In this document: piece by piece, positions 21,660-36,421 of the stretch
How positions within the stretch are numbered: the stretch's first letter is position 1
How the letters are laid out: the number at the start of each line of letters is the position of its first letter
Origin: Lotus japonicus
Taxonomy: Eukaryota; Streptophyta; Magnoliopsida; Fabales; Fabaceae
NCBI RefSeq assembly: GCF_012489685.1
Contig: NC_080043.1
Span: forward strand, 80,306,292 to 80,370,291
DNA: 64,000 nt
Direction: 5' to 3'
Notes under the pieces: model-generated
What the model saw: the letters and a program-made list of their open reading frames with translations, nothing else
What the model was told of the DNA's origin: nothing
Database searches by the model: none
Program-made: the position numbers and the translations under genes

Positions 21660-23700
21660 TGTGGTACTTCAAGCCAGATTAAGGTATGATACTCAAAATG
21701 AGTTTGTTCAATAATAAAGACTCATAATTGAAATTTTGATTTTGTTATCGTAATAATGCAGCGTTCCGCCTATCAAAAAAAATGTAGCGTTCCATTCTTA
21801 GGGACGCGAGATTTGCGAGCTGTTTTTTCAGCGTTGTATTCATCTATCAATCATGGTCATTTTATACGCATCTTCATCACCATCATTAGTTCCCACCACT
21901 AAATGAATTTTATGAGACAAAATTTATTAATAAGTAAAGTAAAATCTAAAAAATGTATTACCTTAAATAACATAATAATAAACTATTGATCGAGTTACTT
22001 AATGCGAGTACCCCATAAAACAATTTTTAAGATACCACATATAAGTATCCAATATAAGTGATTCCCCGTAAAAAAAATTATAAGTTATTCACAGGCATGA
22101 TATTTGTGGCCTGTCATCGTGTCATAGGTCGAAGGTTATGTGGCATGTGATGTATGAGGGTGCTTTGTTGGGAAAAGTTGAAATTAAAATTAACATCTCT
22201 TAATATTGAAATAGTAAGTAGTTTTAAGTTTAGAGGCGGCACATGTCGTAGTGCCTTAAGATTTTTTAGGGGAATACCCTACTAAAATATTGTCACAGGT
22301 CAACTAGTTGACTTTCTTTTAAATAATGACTTTTTTTACAAAACAATTATAATTACCTATACGGCTATACACATCCCTATCCATTAATCCAATGATCGGC
22401 CTAGTGGCCTACCGTTTTGGATATGTATAAAATTTTCATAAATAAACAAACATTCTGGGTACAAAATGTCAGGCTTTGGGATTTCACATTCGAGCTAGGT
22501 CATTTTTATGGAATGAGTCAATATTCTCATTATCCTGAAACAATATTCAAATTACAAAAAAAGAAACAATGGGTTGTTGGCACCAATGGTTAGAAAAAAA
22601 TTATGAGGTAGCAGGGCTACATCATGACACTATCTTGAATTCATTAGTCTCTAGCTACCCACCATAGATTAATTAGCACAACATTTCTTAGTGGATAGAC
22701 AAATATATTGGCACAAAATCGGGCCATGTGAGACACCAGCATTGAGTTTTAATTTGTCAGATTGCATTTTTGTGGAAAATAACCCGCAAATCAATCATCA
22801 TGAAGAAATTACTTGCGGTGCTTATTATCAAAAAGTTACTTGCGATGCTACGAGGAAAGTCTTTGACTAAAATGTCAGTGAATTACTGTGTGGATACAAG
22901 GAAAGAGATTAAATCCAACTTAATTAATTACGAGTTCTACCAAACTCAGAGATACACAAGTAACACAACCCTGAAATTTTAAGTGTTAATTTTAGTGGAT
23001 TTATTTGGACAAAATTTTAGTGGATTTGAAGTGTGACCAATCACATGAATTGGATTTAGGCCCCAAACTCGGAGGGTACACAACCCCAAGATTTAAGCTA
23101 GCGTTGAATTTAACGAGCTTGAAGTGTGGCCCATCTCTTGAGCCGGGTTCAACTTAATGGTCATCACGAAAGCCAGGTTCCCTTAATTGATCAAAATACG
23201 TGGGGGTTCGAGATTTGACAGAAATTCCTTTATTAAAAGTGAATTGTTTCACTATATATAAATGATTGATTATGTTGGCTTTATTATTCCAGTATCTTCA
23301 GATTTGCTAAGATTTCTAAATTCTTTGTTGCGGCTTGTTTGGGCACTATTGTTTGTTTGTTGTGGTGCGTTGCGCATTCGCTCCTCTTCATTTTCATTTA
23401 AGGTTAGTGACATTTCTCTTGCGTTTACTATGTCTAGGGTCTGATTCAAATTGCTTTGTGGGTGAGGGCTTTGTCCCTCTGGGGTCTGGTGATCCTTCCC
23501 TTGAGGTTTTACATAAGGAGTTGATCTTAACCCTACCAAGTTCGCCTGGGCATTGCTTTTTTCTACCACCCTCACATTTCTCACCATATAAATTTATCGC
23601 ACTTATATATTTCGCAAATTGTAAGTGTGAAAGCGGATGATATATATGAATATCTAAAAGGGTGATGAGAAAATTAACACCCATTTCACTTTGTCGTGAT
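21660..23700. other. Spacer between the two pararetrovirus copies
   Basis: No convincing gene. The minus-strand frame 23587-23270 (105 residues, Asn/Gln/Glu-rich) has no recognised domain. A micro-retroposon lies at 21755-21793. Confidence 0.45.
21755..21793 (+). repeat. Micro-retroposon: 13-bp insert in a 13-bp duplication
   Basis: AATGCAGCGTTCC at 21755-21767 and AATGTAGCGTTCC at 21781-21793 (12 of 13 match) enclose GCCTATCAAAAAA. Confidence 0.6.
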
Positions 23701-23710
23701 TCTATAATTC

Positions 23711-23735
23711 TATATATATATATATATATATATAT
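23711..23735. repeat. TA microsatellite at the left edge of pararetrovirus copy B
   Basis: A TA tract immediately precedes the viral terminal repeat. A second TA-rich tract follows the right end at about 30641-30664. Confidence 0.9.
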
Positions 23736-23740
23736 GAACT

Positions 23741-23809
23741 TGCGGAAAGTAAAAAACATTTTGCAAATATAAAATGAAAACTCAGAGTACTTACAGAAAC
23801 AAGCTTTAT
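23741..23809 (-). repeat. Terminal redundancy, left copy (69 bp)
   Basis: Essentially identical to 30575-30643. On the minus strand the left copy is entered from a sequence with AATAAA (plus positions 23805-23810), a likely polyadenylation signal. The sequences outside the two copies differ. Confidence 0.9.
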
Positions 23810-23907
23810 TCAAGGATAAACTGCAGGGATTACAAACATAGAGAGGGGGAGAGAGAGAGAAGAAGGTAGGGAAAAACCCGATGCCTTCTCTTCAGCTCTA
23901 TGAGGCC

Positions 23908-24029
23908 TATTTATACACATTAAACTAACCATGATTACTTGTAAAAGTAACTCTGGTTTTTTAAAGTAACTAAGGTTATTCTGACCATGATTACTTTTAA
24001 GAAAGTAACTATGGTTTACAAAAGCAACT
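23908..24029 (-). promoter_or_regulatory. Pararetroviral promoter of copy B with repeated upstream motif
   Basis: The TATA box TATAAATA (minus strand) lies at 23908-23915. Upstream, the word AAAGTAACT (plus-strand reading) recurs at 23944-23952, 23963-23971 and 24002-24010, with AAAGCAACT at 24021-24029; each is followed by a GGTT-like word. This looks like an enhancer array between the ORF2 stop (24136) and the TATA box. Its words differ from the TTGACT repeats of copy A. Confidence 0.6.
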
Positions 24030-24135
24030 AGGGTTACATGATAAAAGCAGTAGATTATGATAAAAGCAACAGATTCTTGGTCTGCCATAATGAGGAGTTT
24101 TGATGTTGATCTTTTTGTCCTTTTGTAGGGGCCGA

Positions 24136-25398
24136 TTAATTGAATGGATGATAACTGATTCCAAAACAGTCATCCTCATTATCTTGAAGATGATTTTCCA
24201 TTTTGACTGATGAAGTGTCTTCAGCTGATGAATCGGATTTCTGACTTCCTGATACTGATATCATATCTAATCTTTTTTGAAATTCCACTGGCGAGCTGGC
24301 CGAGGCTAGTTCTGCCATGATTTTTGATTTTTCTTGAAGAAATGCGGCTTCTTGCGAGAGAGCAGGAGAGGCGGATAATTGCTTCTTGCTTTTTTGAGTA
24401 AGCTGATAGGTTTTTATCCATGCTTCAATTTTGGTTTGTTGTATTAATGAAATATTGAACTTTGCCCACCACTTTATCCTGAAGATTCGATAAAGTTGGT
24501 ATAATTCTGTATCATCAAGGATTTGGACAGATCTCCAGTCCCAAGCTAATATCCATGAGATGGCTTGAGAAGCTGCGAACACAAGGAGCTGTTCCTCCAT
24601 AACGAAGTTGGTCCTTTGAACAAAATATTTGAATAAAGGCTTAACTTCTTCAGGAAAAATTGATTCATCCAGACCTACTTGATAGAACCAGACTTTGAAC
24701 CATTGTGGGAATTTCAGGGAAATCCCTTTTTGAAACCATATAAACCAAGAGTGTTGAAAGGGTCTAAGATACAGGGCTTTATACCAAGCATCTGTGTAGT
24801 CATAGTAATTATAACTAGGGGGGTCAAACTGCCTAGAAAAGTTTTTGAAGTAATGAAGAGGGGCATTCCAATCTTGTGCTGAAAGAACTTTGATGATTTT
24901 GATTTTTGAAAAGGCTATCTTTCCTTGTTTGTCTGGATTATGAGTAACCTCTATTGAGTCAGAATCAACGAGGATAAACTCATAAAAAAGTCGGGTCTTT
25001 TTGGGATGTCCTGGGACATATTGAAAGTTGGGAGGAAATAATTGGGTAGCTATCTCTTTGGGATATAAATGGAAATACTCTTTTTCTATGATGAGAGATG
25101 GCAAGCCTTCTGGCTTTTCTAGATATTCTGTTGACTCAGTTTTGACAGGAGATTTTGAAGAGGGTTGAGTTAATACGGTATATTTATTAGTCAGTGAGAC
25201 TAATGGAGCTTTTTGATTTTGAGGAGGTGTTTTGACAATTTGTGAGGTAGTAAATTTTTGAGAGGATTTTGACGGGGTGGCTGGTACGGATGATCCAGCA
25301 CTCTTGAGAGGAGTTATTGCAAGTGCTTTGTCTTTGGATGTTGAAGAAGAACCCAGTGGGGGTCCGTATTGATCTTTTGACTTGGGCTTTTCACTCAT
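24136..25398 (-). CDS. Pararetrovirus ORF2 protein, intact frame (copy B)
   Basis: A 420-residue open frame of unknown function, corresponding in position to the second ORF of florendoviruses. Its ATG overlaps the end of the RNase H frame in the 8-nt ATGAGTGA. Residues 1-95 are Ser/Thr/Pro/Lys-rich and probably disordered. Residues 137-330 form a conserved aromatic-rich core with FYEFILVDSD, FDPPSYNYYDYTDAWY, HSWFIWFQKGIS, FPQWFKVWF, SWILAWDW and RIKWWAKFNIS. The tail is acidic and Ser-rich. There is no enzyme motif, signal peptide or clear transmembrane segment. The homologue in copy A (18296-19609) shares the core. It is the only viral frame in this copy without a break. Confidence 0.7.
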   Translation of the reverse strand: MSEKPKSKDQYGPPLGSSSTSKDKALAITPLKSAGSSVPATPSKSSQKFTTSQIVKTPPQNQKAPLVSLTNKYTVLTQPSSKSPVKTESTEYLEKPEGLPSLIIEKEYFHLYPKEIATQLFPPNFQYVPGHPKKTRLFYEFILVDSDSIEVTHNPDKQGKIAFSKIKIIKVLSAQDWNAPLHYFKNFSRQFDPPSYNYYDYTDAWYKALYLRPFQHSWFIWFQKGISLKFPQWFKVWFYQVGLDESIFPEEVKPLFKYFVQRTNFVMEEQLLVFAASQAISWILAWDWRSVQILDDTELYQLYRIFRIKWWAKFNISLIQQTKIEAWIKTYQLTQKSKKQLSASPALSQEAAFLQEKSKIMAELASASSPVEFQKRLDMISVSGSQKSDSSAEDTSSVKMENHLQDNEDDCFGISYHPFN

Positions 25399-26404
25399 GC
25401 TTACCCTGTAAAAATTCTCTAGTTAGAAAATCTGGGAGGGAGTTACTATCTCCTTTGATATGAGTTATTTCAAAATCAAAGCAGGAAAGTAAAGATTGCC
25501 ATCTAGCAAAAATATGTTTTGAAACTAGGTTTTGAACATCTTTTTGTAAAACTGAAGGTGCTGATTAAAAAGATCATCTTGAAATTTTTGAACACATAGG
25601 ACTATTGAAAGAATTTCTTTCTTGACTGTGGAATATTTCTGTTGAGCTGGGTGCCAAATACCTGAATGGTACCTAACTATTTGCTCTTTTGAAGACTGAG
25701 GTTTTACCTGCTTAAGTATCCCACCATATCCTAATTCTGATGCATCTGTCTCTATAATTAATGAGGCATCTGGATCTGGTATTCCTAGACAAGGTAGACT
25801 TTGAACTAATTTTTTGATTTCTCTAACACTATGGCTCATCTCCTCAGACCATGGCGGGGAGTTTTTCCTGAGCCTTTTGAACAAAGGAGCACAAATTATC
25901 CTTATGTTGGGGATAAAATCTGCTACATAATTAACACAACCTAGGAATCTCTGTAATTGAGTTTTCTCTTTTAATTCATTTGGAAAGTTTTTGGCGAACT
26001 CTAATGATCTTTGTATTAGGGTAATTTGTCCTTGATGAATTTCATAACCTAGAAATCTGGTTTTGGTTTCAAAGATTTTTATCTTTTTTGCTGAAACTAC
26101 TAACTCATTTTTCTTAATGATTTCTATAAATTTTTCTAAATGTTGAACGTGCTGATCTATACCTTTTGAGAATACTAAGACATCATCTAGATATACAATG
26201 GTGAAATCCATGTATGGATAAAATATATCATTCATGATGTTTTGATATTCACTAGGCGCATTTTTCAAACCCTGTGGCATTACATTCCATTCATAATGAC
26301 CAAAAGGGACGACAAAGGCGGTTTTATATCTATCCTCCTCCTTCACCGAAATTTGATAATATCCTGACTTCATATCAAATTTTGAGAATATAGTTGCTTT
26401 ATGT
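25399..26404 (-). pseudogene. Reverse transcriptase/RNase H, damaged (copy B)
   Basis: The RT palm is seen from RLHKATIFSKF and DMKSGYYQIS through MPQGLKNAPSEYQ and the catalytic YLDD (about residues 61-64 of the frame starting at 26373) to the connection. The RNase H part includes ETDASELGYGG. The N-terminal RT motifs are missing: the frame joins the preceding one near 26400, apparently by a deletion. RNase H is broken again near 25535-25545, where the segment equivalent to FLVRVDCKSAK of copy A is lost and the frame shifts. The remaining C-terminal part (DVQNLVSKHIFARWQ and onward) runs to 25391 and overlaps the ORF2 start. Confidence 0.85.
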
Positions 26405-29400
26405 AATCTTTTGATTATTAGATCTCTTGAGTTGTTCCTCTATTTTGTAGTATTTTATTTCCTTTTGTAAAGAATTAATATGATTCTTTTTTCTAGAGAT
26501 CATGTTTATTTTGGAGGTGGAGATTTCTTTTAATAAATTTAATTCCTTTACCTGAGGAGGCTTTATAAATGGAAAAGTAATAGTCTTTCCTAAGACTATT
26601 GTAACTATTCCTTTTTCATCTATTTTATCAATAGGATATAATAGGCAGATGAATGGAGTTCCTAAGATAATTTTTTCTGTCATATTTTTGACTAGTACAA
26701 ATGAAGATCTAAAACAGATTTGGCTTTTACAAATCTTGGCATTTGATAGTTTGTATTGAATGTTCATTTTGGATCCATTTGCACTATTGACTCATTCCTT
26801 AGTTTTCTCATAAAATTGAGTAGGAACTAATCCTTCTTGAATGCAATTGACATCTGCGCCACTATCAATTAAAGCTATTATATTGATTCGAAAATCATTA
26901 ATGACTAAGGTTATTTCAGAATGCCATTTATGAGTTATAACTATATTAAGGAGATTAAGGTAATTTTCATTTGGTTCTTCTTCTTCTTTATCATGGATTT
27001 GTTTAATTCCTGAAGCACTAGCTAAAGTTTCTTGGGTTTCAATAATCTTTATTCCAGCTAATTCCATTAATCTAAATTCTAAGCTAAGATCATTTTGTTT
27101 TAATTGATTAATTTCTTCTTTTAATAGTTTTACTTCTTCTTGAAGATCGGATAAGGTTATTGTTGGCTTAGGCCGAAATCTATTGAAAATCTCATTCATA
27201 CTATTTATTGGAGGGCTAATATCTTTTTTCAAGGTTTCTTCCTTTTTGATCAAATGATTTAGTTGTTGTAGGAATTCGTCCCTCAAAGGAGAATCTTCCA
27301 TTTTGTCTATTATAGAGATTAAACTCATAGTCTGATCTTGTGTTAGCATATTGACGTTTTGTCCTAAGCATCCTGCACAATCACAGAATCCTGAACTATC
27401 TTTGACACATTCTCTTTCTTCTTCTGAAGAAGAATGAGAGTCTGATGAGTATTCGACCAGATTTACATCTTGGTCTTCATCTCCTTCGTATTCATATTCT
27501 GAAGAGTAGTGAGGGTCTTCATTATTAATGAGAACACTAATTAGACTATCTTTGAGTTTTTGGTCTAAATCTAATTCATTTATTTTTTGTTGAGTTTTGC
27601 ATTTGTTTGCATAATGTCCTGGTTTTCCACATTTCCAGCAGACATTTTTCTTTTTATTAGGATTTACGGCTTTTTTGTTTGTAGGTTTTTGAGTTGAAGG
27701 ATGTTGTTCATATGCTTTCTTTTGAAATGGTCTTTTCTTTTTATAGCCCTGAGGTGGCTTAGTTTTGGATCTATTAATTCTTCTAGCTTTTGAACTAGGA
27801 GCTTGTAGAGGTTCTACTCCATATTGTTCACAAAAGCTACCTACTTCTTTTCTCGAGATTTGCATATCTTTTTGCATTTTGTTTTGAAGTTTGAAGTCAG
27901 TACAAACTTGTATTCCTGTGTGTACTATAGTATTATGAAGTTGTCCAAATGATAGCGAACCAAAGTTTACTGGATTCCCTTGGTTGAAAAGTGATAAATT
28001 ATCTAATACTTTTGCTTGCATCAATCTAGGTAATCCTGCAATAAAGCGCTCCTTCCAGAAGGCGCTGTTACCATCTTCTCTTAAGGTTACTTTTGAGAAG
28101 AAGGTGTCCTTATACCATCTGTAATCAGACATGGTAGGACAATAGAGATTGGCGAGCTGGCTTGAAGCTCTTTCTCTAAATATGCTAGGATCTCCTATGA
28201 AATGAAGTATAATAGTATATATTAATGTTGCTACAGCATCTTCTTCTCCATTTTCTTTTTTCTTTTCTAATATGGTTGATTTATCTTCAGGGGTCATGAT
28301 GTTGTCCCACCAGCCACGTAACTGACCAGTGAAGCCATGAGTAATCATTAATGCAGCATTTCTATCTGTGTTGTTATGGACCTTATAGGCTGTGGCGGCC
28401 ATGATCATTTGATGAGTAATATCTAATATATTCTGTTCACTAAAGCCATCGATATTCCACTCATCAAGGCTAGTTCCACTAAAGGTATTTTGAATAAATT
28501 CTTTTCTTTCTTCAAACCTCATATCAGAATAGGAAGGTCTTGGATAGTAGGCTCTTGTGTTGTTATCTGGCCCAAACTTTCTAATTTTATTGATATTTAA
28601 ATCTTTATCTAAATGATTTATTGAAAGCTTGTTTGATTTTTCTTTCAATTTTTCTACACTTCCCGAGAGATTGAAGGAATTAAATTCTTCCTTAGTGTAT
28701 TGAGGAATTTTAAAAATAGGAGTTTGCAAAGGGTTTCCTAGGGTAAATGATGAAGAAGCTTCTTTGGTTGTAATAGAGGGTTCAGTTTTTTGAACCTCTA
28801 TTCTACCTAGCTGCTTTGACATAACTGTTAACATAGTATTTGTAAAATTTAACTGTTGATGAACTTTGTTAGCTTCTGCCTTATAAGGAGATGCTTCGAT
28901 TTCATGACCATCTCTTATGACTAATTTCACTCCAGTTTGTGGAGGGTATTCTGAAGTAATAGTGTTATTATCAGGAGTTTTCCAAGTAGTATTTATTTTT
29001 ATGATTGGATTGACGTTTTTCCAGAAAGGATAATTAAGATTATTTTTAATACAATGGTTTTCGAACCAGTCAAAGAAATAGATGTTTGTTTTAGAAACTT
29101 CCATTTCTTCATAATATAAGGTCCTAAGAGTTTCAGTTTTTGTTTACTGTAATTCTTGAAGTACCATAATCTTCTATCTTTATTGTATTCAGCCATAAAA
29201 TCTTTTCTAATGAAATCTTTGTCTATTTCAAAACTAGGTTTTACCCTACTTAACATGTTGATTTGCGAAGGGGTTGGAGAATAATTACTAGATTCTTCAT
29301 CTTGATATATAGGTGTTGCTATACTAGGACTAGACGTTGTATCTAATCCTTTAAGCTTTGATGATACATAAGATCTTGGAAGATCTACTCTGTATAACTG

Positions 29401-29616
29401 TTGAGGAGATCTAATACTAAATGAGTTTGATCTATTCATTCTTAAAGTGAGATTTGCTCCTTCTTGAAACAATTCTCTTACTTGAGTATTATGAACTTTT
29501 GGTTGAGGCAGGGAATTCTTGAATACCCATTCCTCAGGAACTTTACTCATAACTTCTTCATGAGTAAGTTTCTTTGGAACTTGTACCCAAGATCTTTTAA
29601 GGTTTGCTTCTAGCAT
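26399..29616 (-). pseudogene. Coat/zinc-knuckle/protease region, broken (copy B)
   Basis: Three frame segments. (1) 29616-28999 contains LKRSWVQVPKKLTHEEV and FEIDKDFIRKDFMAEY. (2) 29104-26792 (770 residues) carries the coat/gag-like core (LDEWNIDGFSEQ, GFTGQLRGWWDN, FWKERFIAGLP), a basic stretch, a CCHC zinc knuckle CWKCGKPGHYANKC at about residues 489-502, an acidic Ser-rich region with a second CDCAGC cluster, and the start of an aspartic protease (ALIDSGADVNC). (3) 26767-26399 continues the protease after an in-frame TGA at 26792. Segment 1 is offset from the movement protein by a frameshift near 29635, and segment 2 from segment 1 by another near 29120. Confidence 0.8.
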
Positions 29617-30307
29617 AATGGTTTCTTGTTTTTGGTGATGATCTTAAGGCTTTAAAATTATAATTGATTTTTGAAACTTTATAATATACTCTATATATTA
29701 TTGAGAAAAGATCACTTTCTTCTTCAAAAATATCATTGTTTGCTAATAGATCTAATTGTATGGCATTTTTGGTCCAGCTATTCTGAAGATTCATAGCATA
29801 GTTTGGATAGCAATTAAAGAAAACAGGACCATCATGAAGATTTGATTCTAGGACGGCAATTAATGAGTCTTGTGGCCTCATATCTCTTAACATTACTATT
29901 ATTGGAGAATTGATTCCTAAACGAAAGTTAGGTTTTGCGGCCACTTGTATTAAACCTACATGAATGAAATTAAAACCATCTTTAATGTGTTGATCTAAAA
30001 CATCTTCATTTAATAATTTTATAGTACTGGTATGATCAGAACTGTGTTGACAACATTCTATCGTAAAAATAGAATCGTCTGATCTATTGAATAAAGTGTG
30101 TTGTTTATATATTTCTTTCTTTTTGACTATAGGGATTGACCAATTTTGAAGTGCTCTTTCTATTGAAGCTATTTCTAACTCTTGTTGGGCTACCCTAGAG
30201 AGTTCTTGATCTTGGTTACTAGAACCAGAGTTGGATGTTGATGGAATCATGATCTGTTTGTTCTTTCCTAAACTCATTTCACTTAGGGTTTTGATTAATC
30301 TAGCCAT
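29597..30307 (-). pseudogene. Movement protein, 30K superfamily (copy B)
   Basis: The 236-residue frame carries the caulimovirid movement-protein region: LLNEDVLDQHIKDGFNFIHV, LGINSPIIVMLRDMR, LESNLHDGPVFFNCYPN, LFSIIYRVYYKV. In the virus it would open plasmodesmata for cell-to-cell spread. The start at 30307 follows the leader and lies 250 nt downstream of the primer binding site. The frame leaves the polyprotein register near 29635 by a frameshift, so it is read here as a broken N-terminal part of ORF1. The counterpart in copy A is 19891-21250. Confidence 0.85.
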
Positions 30308-30556
30308 GTTATTTACTTAAGATCTTAATAAAAATGTTTCTTCCCAATCTAGCTAAACCAACGGATTTACTACCTCTCAGGCTTAACTGCCGGGACCACT
30401 AGACTCCAGGGATACCTCACACTAAGTCTTAAGAGCTTGAAGATAATAACAAGGTGATTAATGAAAACAGTAAGAAGAAATAAAGTTGCAGAAAAACAAA
30501 AGATCGAATCCAACAAAACTAACTACTGATTCCAGAACCCTTCCCTCACGGGAAAA

Positions 30557-30569
30557 GGCTCTGATACCA
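30557..30569 (-). promoter_or_regulatory. Primer binding site for initiator tRNA-Met
   Basis: The minus strand reads TGGTATCAGAGCC, the sequence complementary to the 3' end of plant initiator tRNA-Met and used by all plant pararetroviruses. It lies only six bases from the terminal redundancy that starts at 30575. Confidence 0.85.
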
Positions 30570-30574
30570 GAACA

Positions 30575-30643
30575 TGCGGAAAGTAAAAAACATTTTGCAA
30601 ATATAAAATGAAAACTCAGAGTACTTACAGAAACAAGCTTTAT
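30575..30643 (-). repeat. Terminal redundancy, right copy (69 bp)
   Basis: Matches 23741-23809. Its right edge runs into a TA-rich tract and then a SINE tail. Confidence 0.9.
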
Positions 30644-30659
30644 ATATGTATATATATAT

Positions 30660-30796
30660 ATATTTATAGACAAATGTTATTTATTAGTAATGTTAGTAAA
30701 TTAGTCCCTCCTCAGTGTTTGAATTTGGATTTTTCACCATTCATCCCACCCAACCCTTATATCCCCTAACTCTTACCATTTGAGTTAACATACAAG
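30660..30796 (-). repeat. SINE-like repeat (family 1)
   Basis: The minus strand begins TTAACTCAAATGGTAAGAGT, tRNA-like, with a GGTTGGGTGGGATGAA stretch. It ends with ACTAATTTACTAACATTAC and ACATTTGTCTATAAATA. The B-box region is diverged. Its 3' tail merges with the TA tract beside pararetrovirus copy B. Confidence 0.6.
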
Positions 30797-31327
30797 AACG
30801 GCCGCAATTCTATATTCCATGTCAGAATCTAATGAAGAGAAGATTTCAGCCTTGGCACTTGAGATGTGAAAAGAAAACTTGGGTCAAAATAATCTCACAC
30901 ATTTTAATCATAAGAGAAAAAAAGTATATTTTGAAAAATTAAATAAAGTTATCTAAATAACTTGAGATAAATATTCAATAAAATCACTTTAGTTATAGAT
31001 GGTTCGACAATATTTTAATACGGAGTCTTAAATTTTTTTAGCTCATAAATAATAACATATATCAAAATATTATTTGACGACTAAACTAAAGTGATAAATC
31101 TTATGAGAGAACCAACAAAACAATCAATCAATATGGTGACCAAATAAAATAAAATAAAATTCTAACGTTTAAAAAAATATAAAATATATTTCCACACACT
31201 TCACATTCACAACTTGTACGTAGCTAGCGTTGGCTCTTGAGATGCTCTTCAGACAGAACATCAGTGCATAAATGGGCGCCAAAGTTCTTCGATAATCTAA
31301 GAAGAAGAAGAAAAAAAAAGGTCTATT

Positions 31328-35550
<4,223 letters not shown>

Positions 35551-36421
35551 ATTCCTAGTTAGGAACTTGTATGCTGCCTTTCAAGCTGCTTCAGAAATTA
35601 GTGTGTTTTGTGGCCAGTGCTTTGAACTCGTCTTTAGTACTGAATAAATATGATTTCCTTTCACGTAATCTGTAGGGTATCAATTGGATTTTGTGGTTAA
35701 ACTTCTCATAAAACACAGTGTAACTGCCATAACAATTGGTGGGTAAATAATAATATTGAACGCCAGAGTTTTTGTTGATTGTGCTTTTATGATCTTCATT
35801 TTCTTTCCTCCATTGATACTCTTGTCATTTAGATTGTGTTTTGGACTTTTGGTCATGGGGGATTTGCATCCTCTTGAGTCTTGAATGAGATGTGTATTTT
35901 AGATGCGAAAATTAATAAAATGAATTTACCATGAAAAGACAACATGTAAGGTATAATGATAGGAGGCTCTCCAGCTTCACATTTCAAGCAAATTTAACAT
36001 ACATGAGAAATTGATTTGCATTTGTTAGTATAGAAAAGGTGAAAATAAATGAACATACATAAGAAAGTAATGCAGTAAACTTAACTTCCTGCACAATGTT
36101 ATAGACTTAAACAGTTATTTTTTCGGAAGACGATGACAGTAAAATGCCACATTAGATACATATTGCTTTGATTTGACTATTAATCTTGTTTTAAATACAT
36201 TCACAAATTAATGAATAATCATGGGAACAAACCCATAGAAACATCATATTATTACTTTGGAACAAGGATTTACATACAATTGACTCAACATTCCCTGTAT
36301 GGACTTCCTAAGCCATTCAGTTATACACATTCTTCTTTCCCCACCAATAAATAAAGAAAAAAATTCCATAAAATTCTCTATATCTCTATATTTCCACATC
36401 CTGAAACTATAGTCAAAGGGC

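Larger units (their letters stand above)
23741..30643 (-). mobile_element. Endogenous pararetrovirus copy B, near unit length (florendovirus-like)
   Basis: A complete but broken Caulimoviridae genome on the minus strand. In sense order: leader with tRNA-Met primer site (30557-30569), movement protein, coat/zinc-knuckle/protease region, RT/RNase H, separate ORF2, intergenic promoter with TATA, poly(A) signal. A 69-bp direct repeat at the two ends (23741-23809 and 30575-30643) shows terminal redundancy of a circular genome with a unit of 6834 bp. The two-gene layout, with a polyprotein region followed by a unique ORF2, and the TA-repeat insertion sites suggest a florendovirus. The family call is firm; the genus is an inference. 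ORF1 is disabled by frameshifts, a stop and deletions. Confidence 0.85.

Noticed and set aside
23270..23587. 105-residue minus-strand frame left of pararetrovirus copy B
   Set aside because: No recognisable motif. It is composition-biased and could be a gag-like relic, but this cannot be supported.
23741..30643. The 69-bp end repeats as LTRs of a retrotransposon
   Set aside because: They are too short, do not start TG and end CA, and lack a target-site duplication outside. The primer site lies just inside one copy, and the gene set (30K movement protein, ORF2, no integrase) is that of a pararetrovirus.
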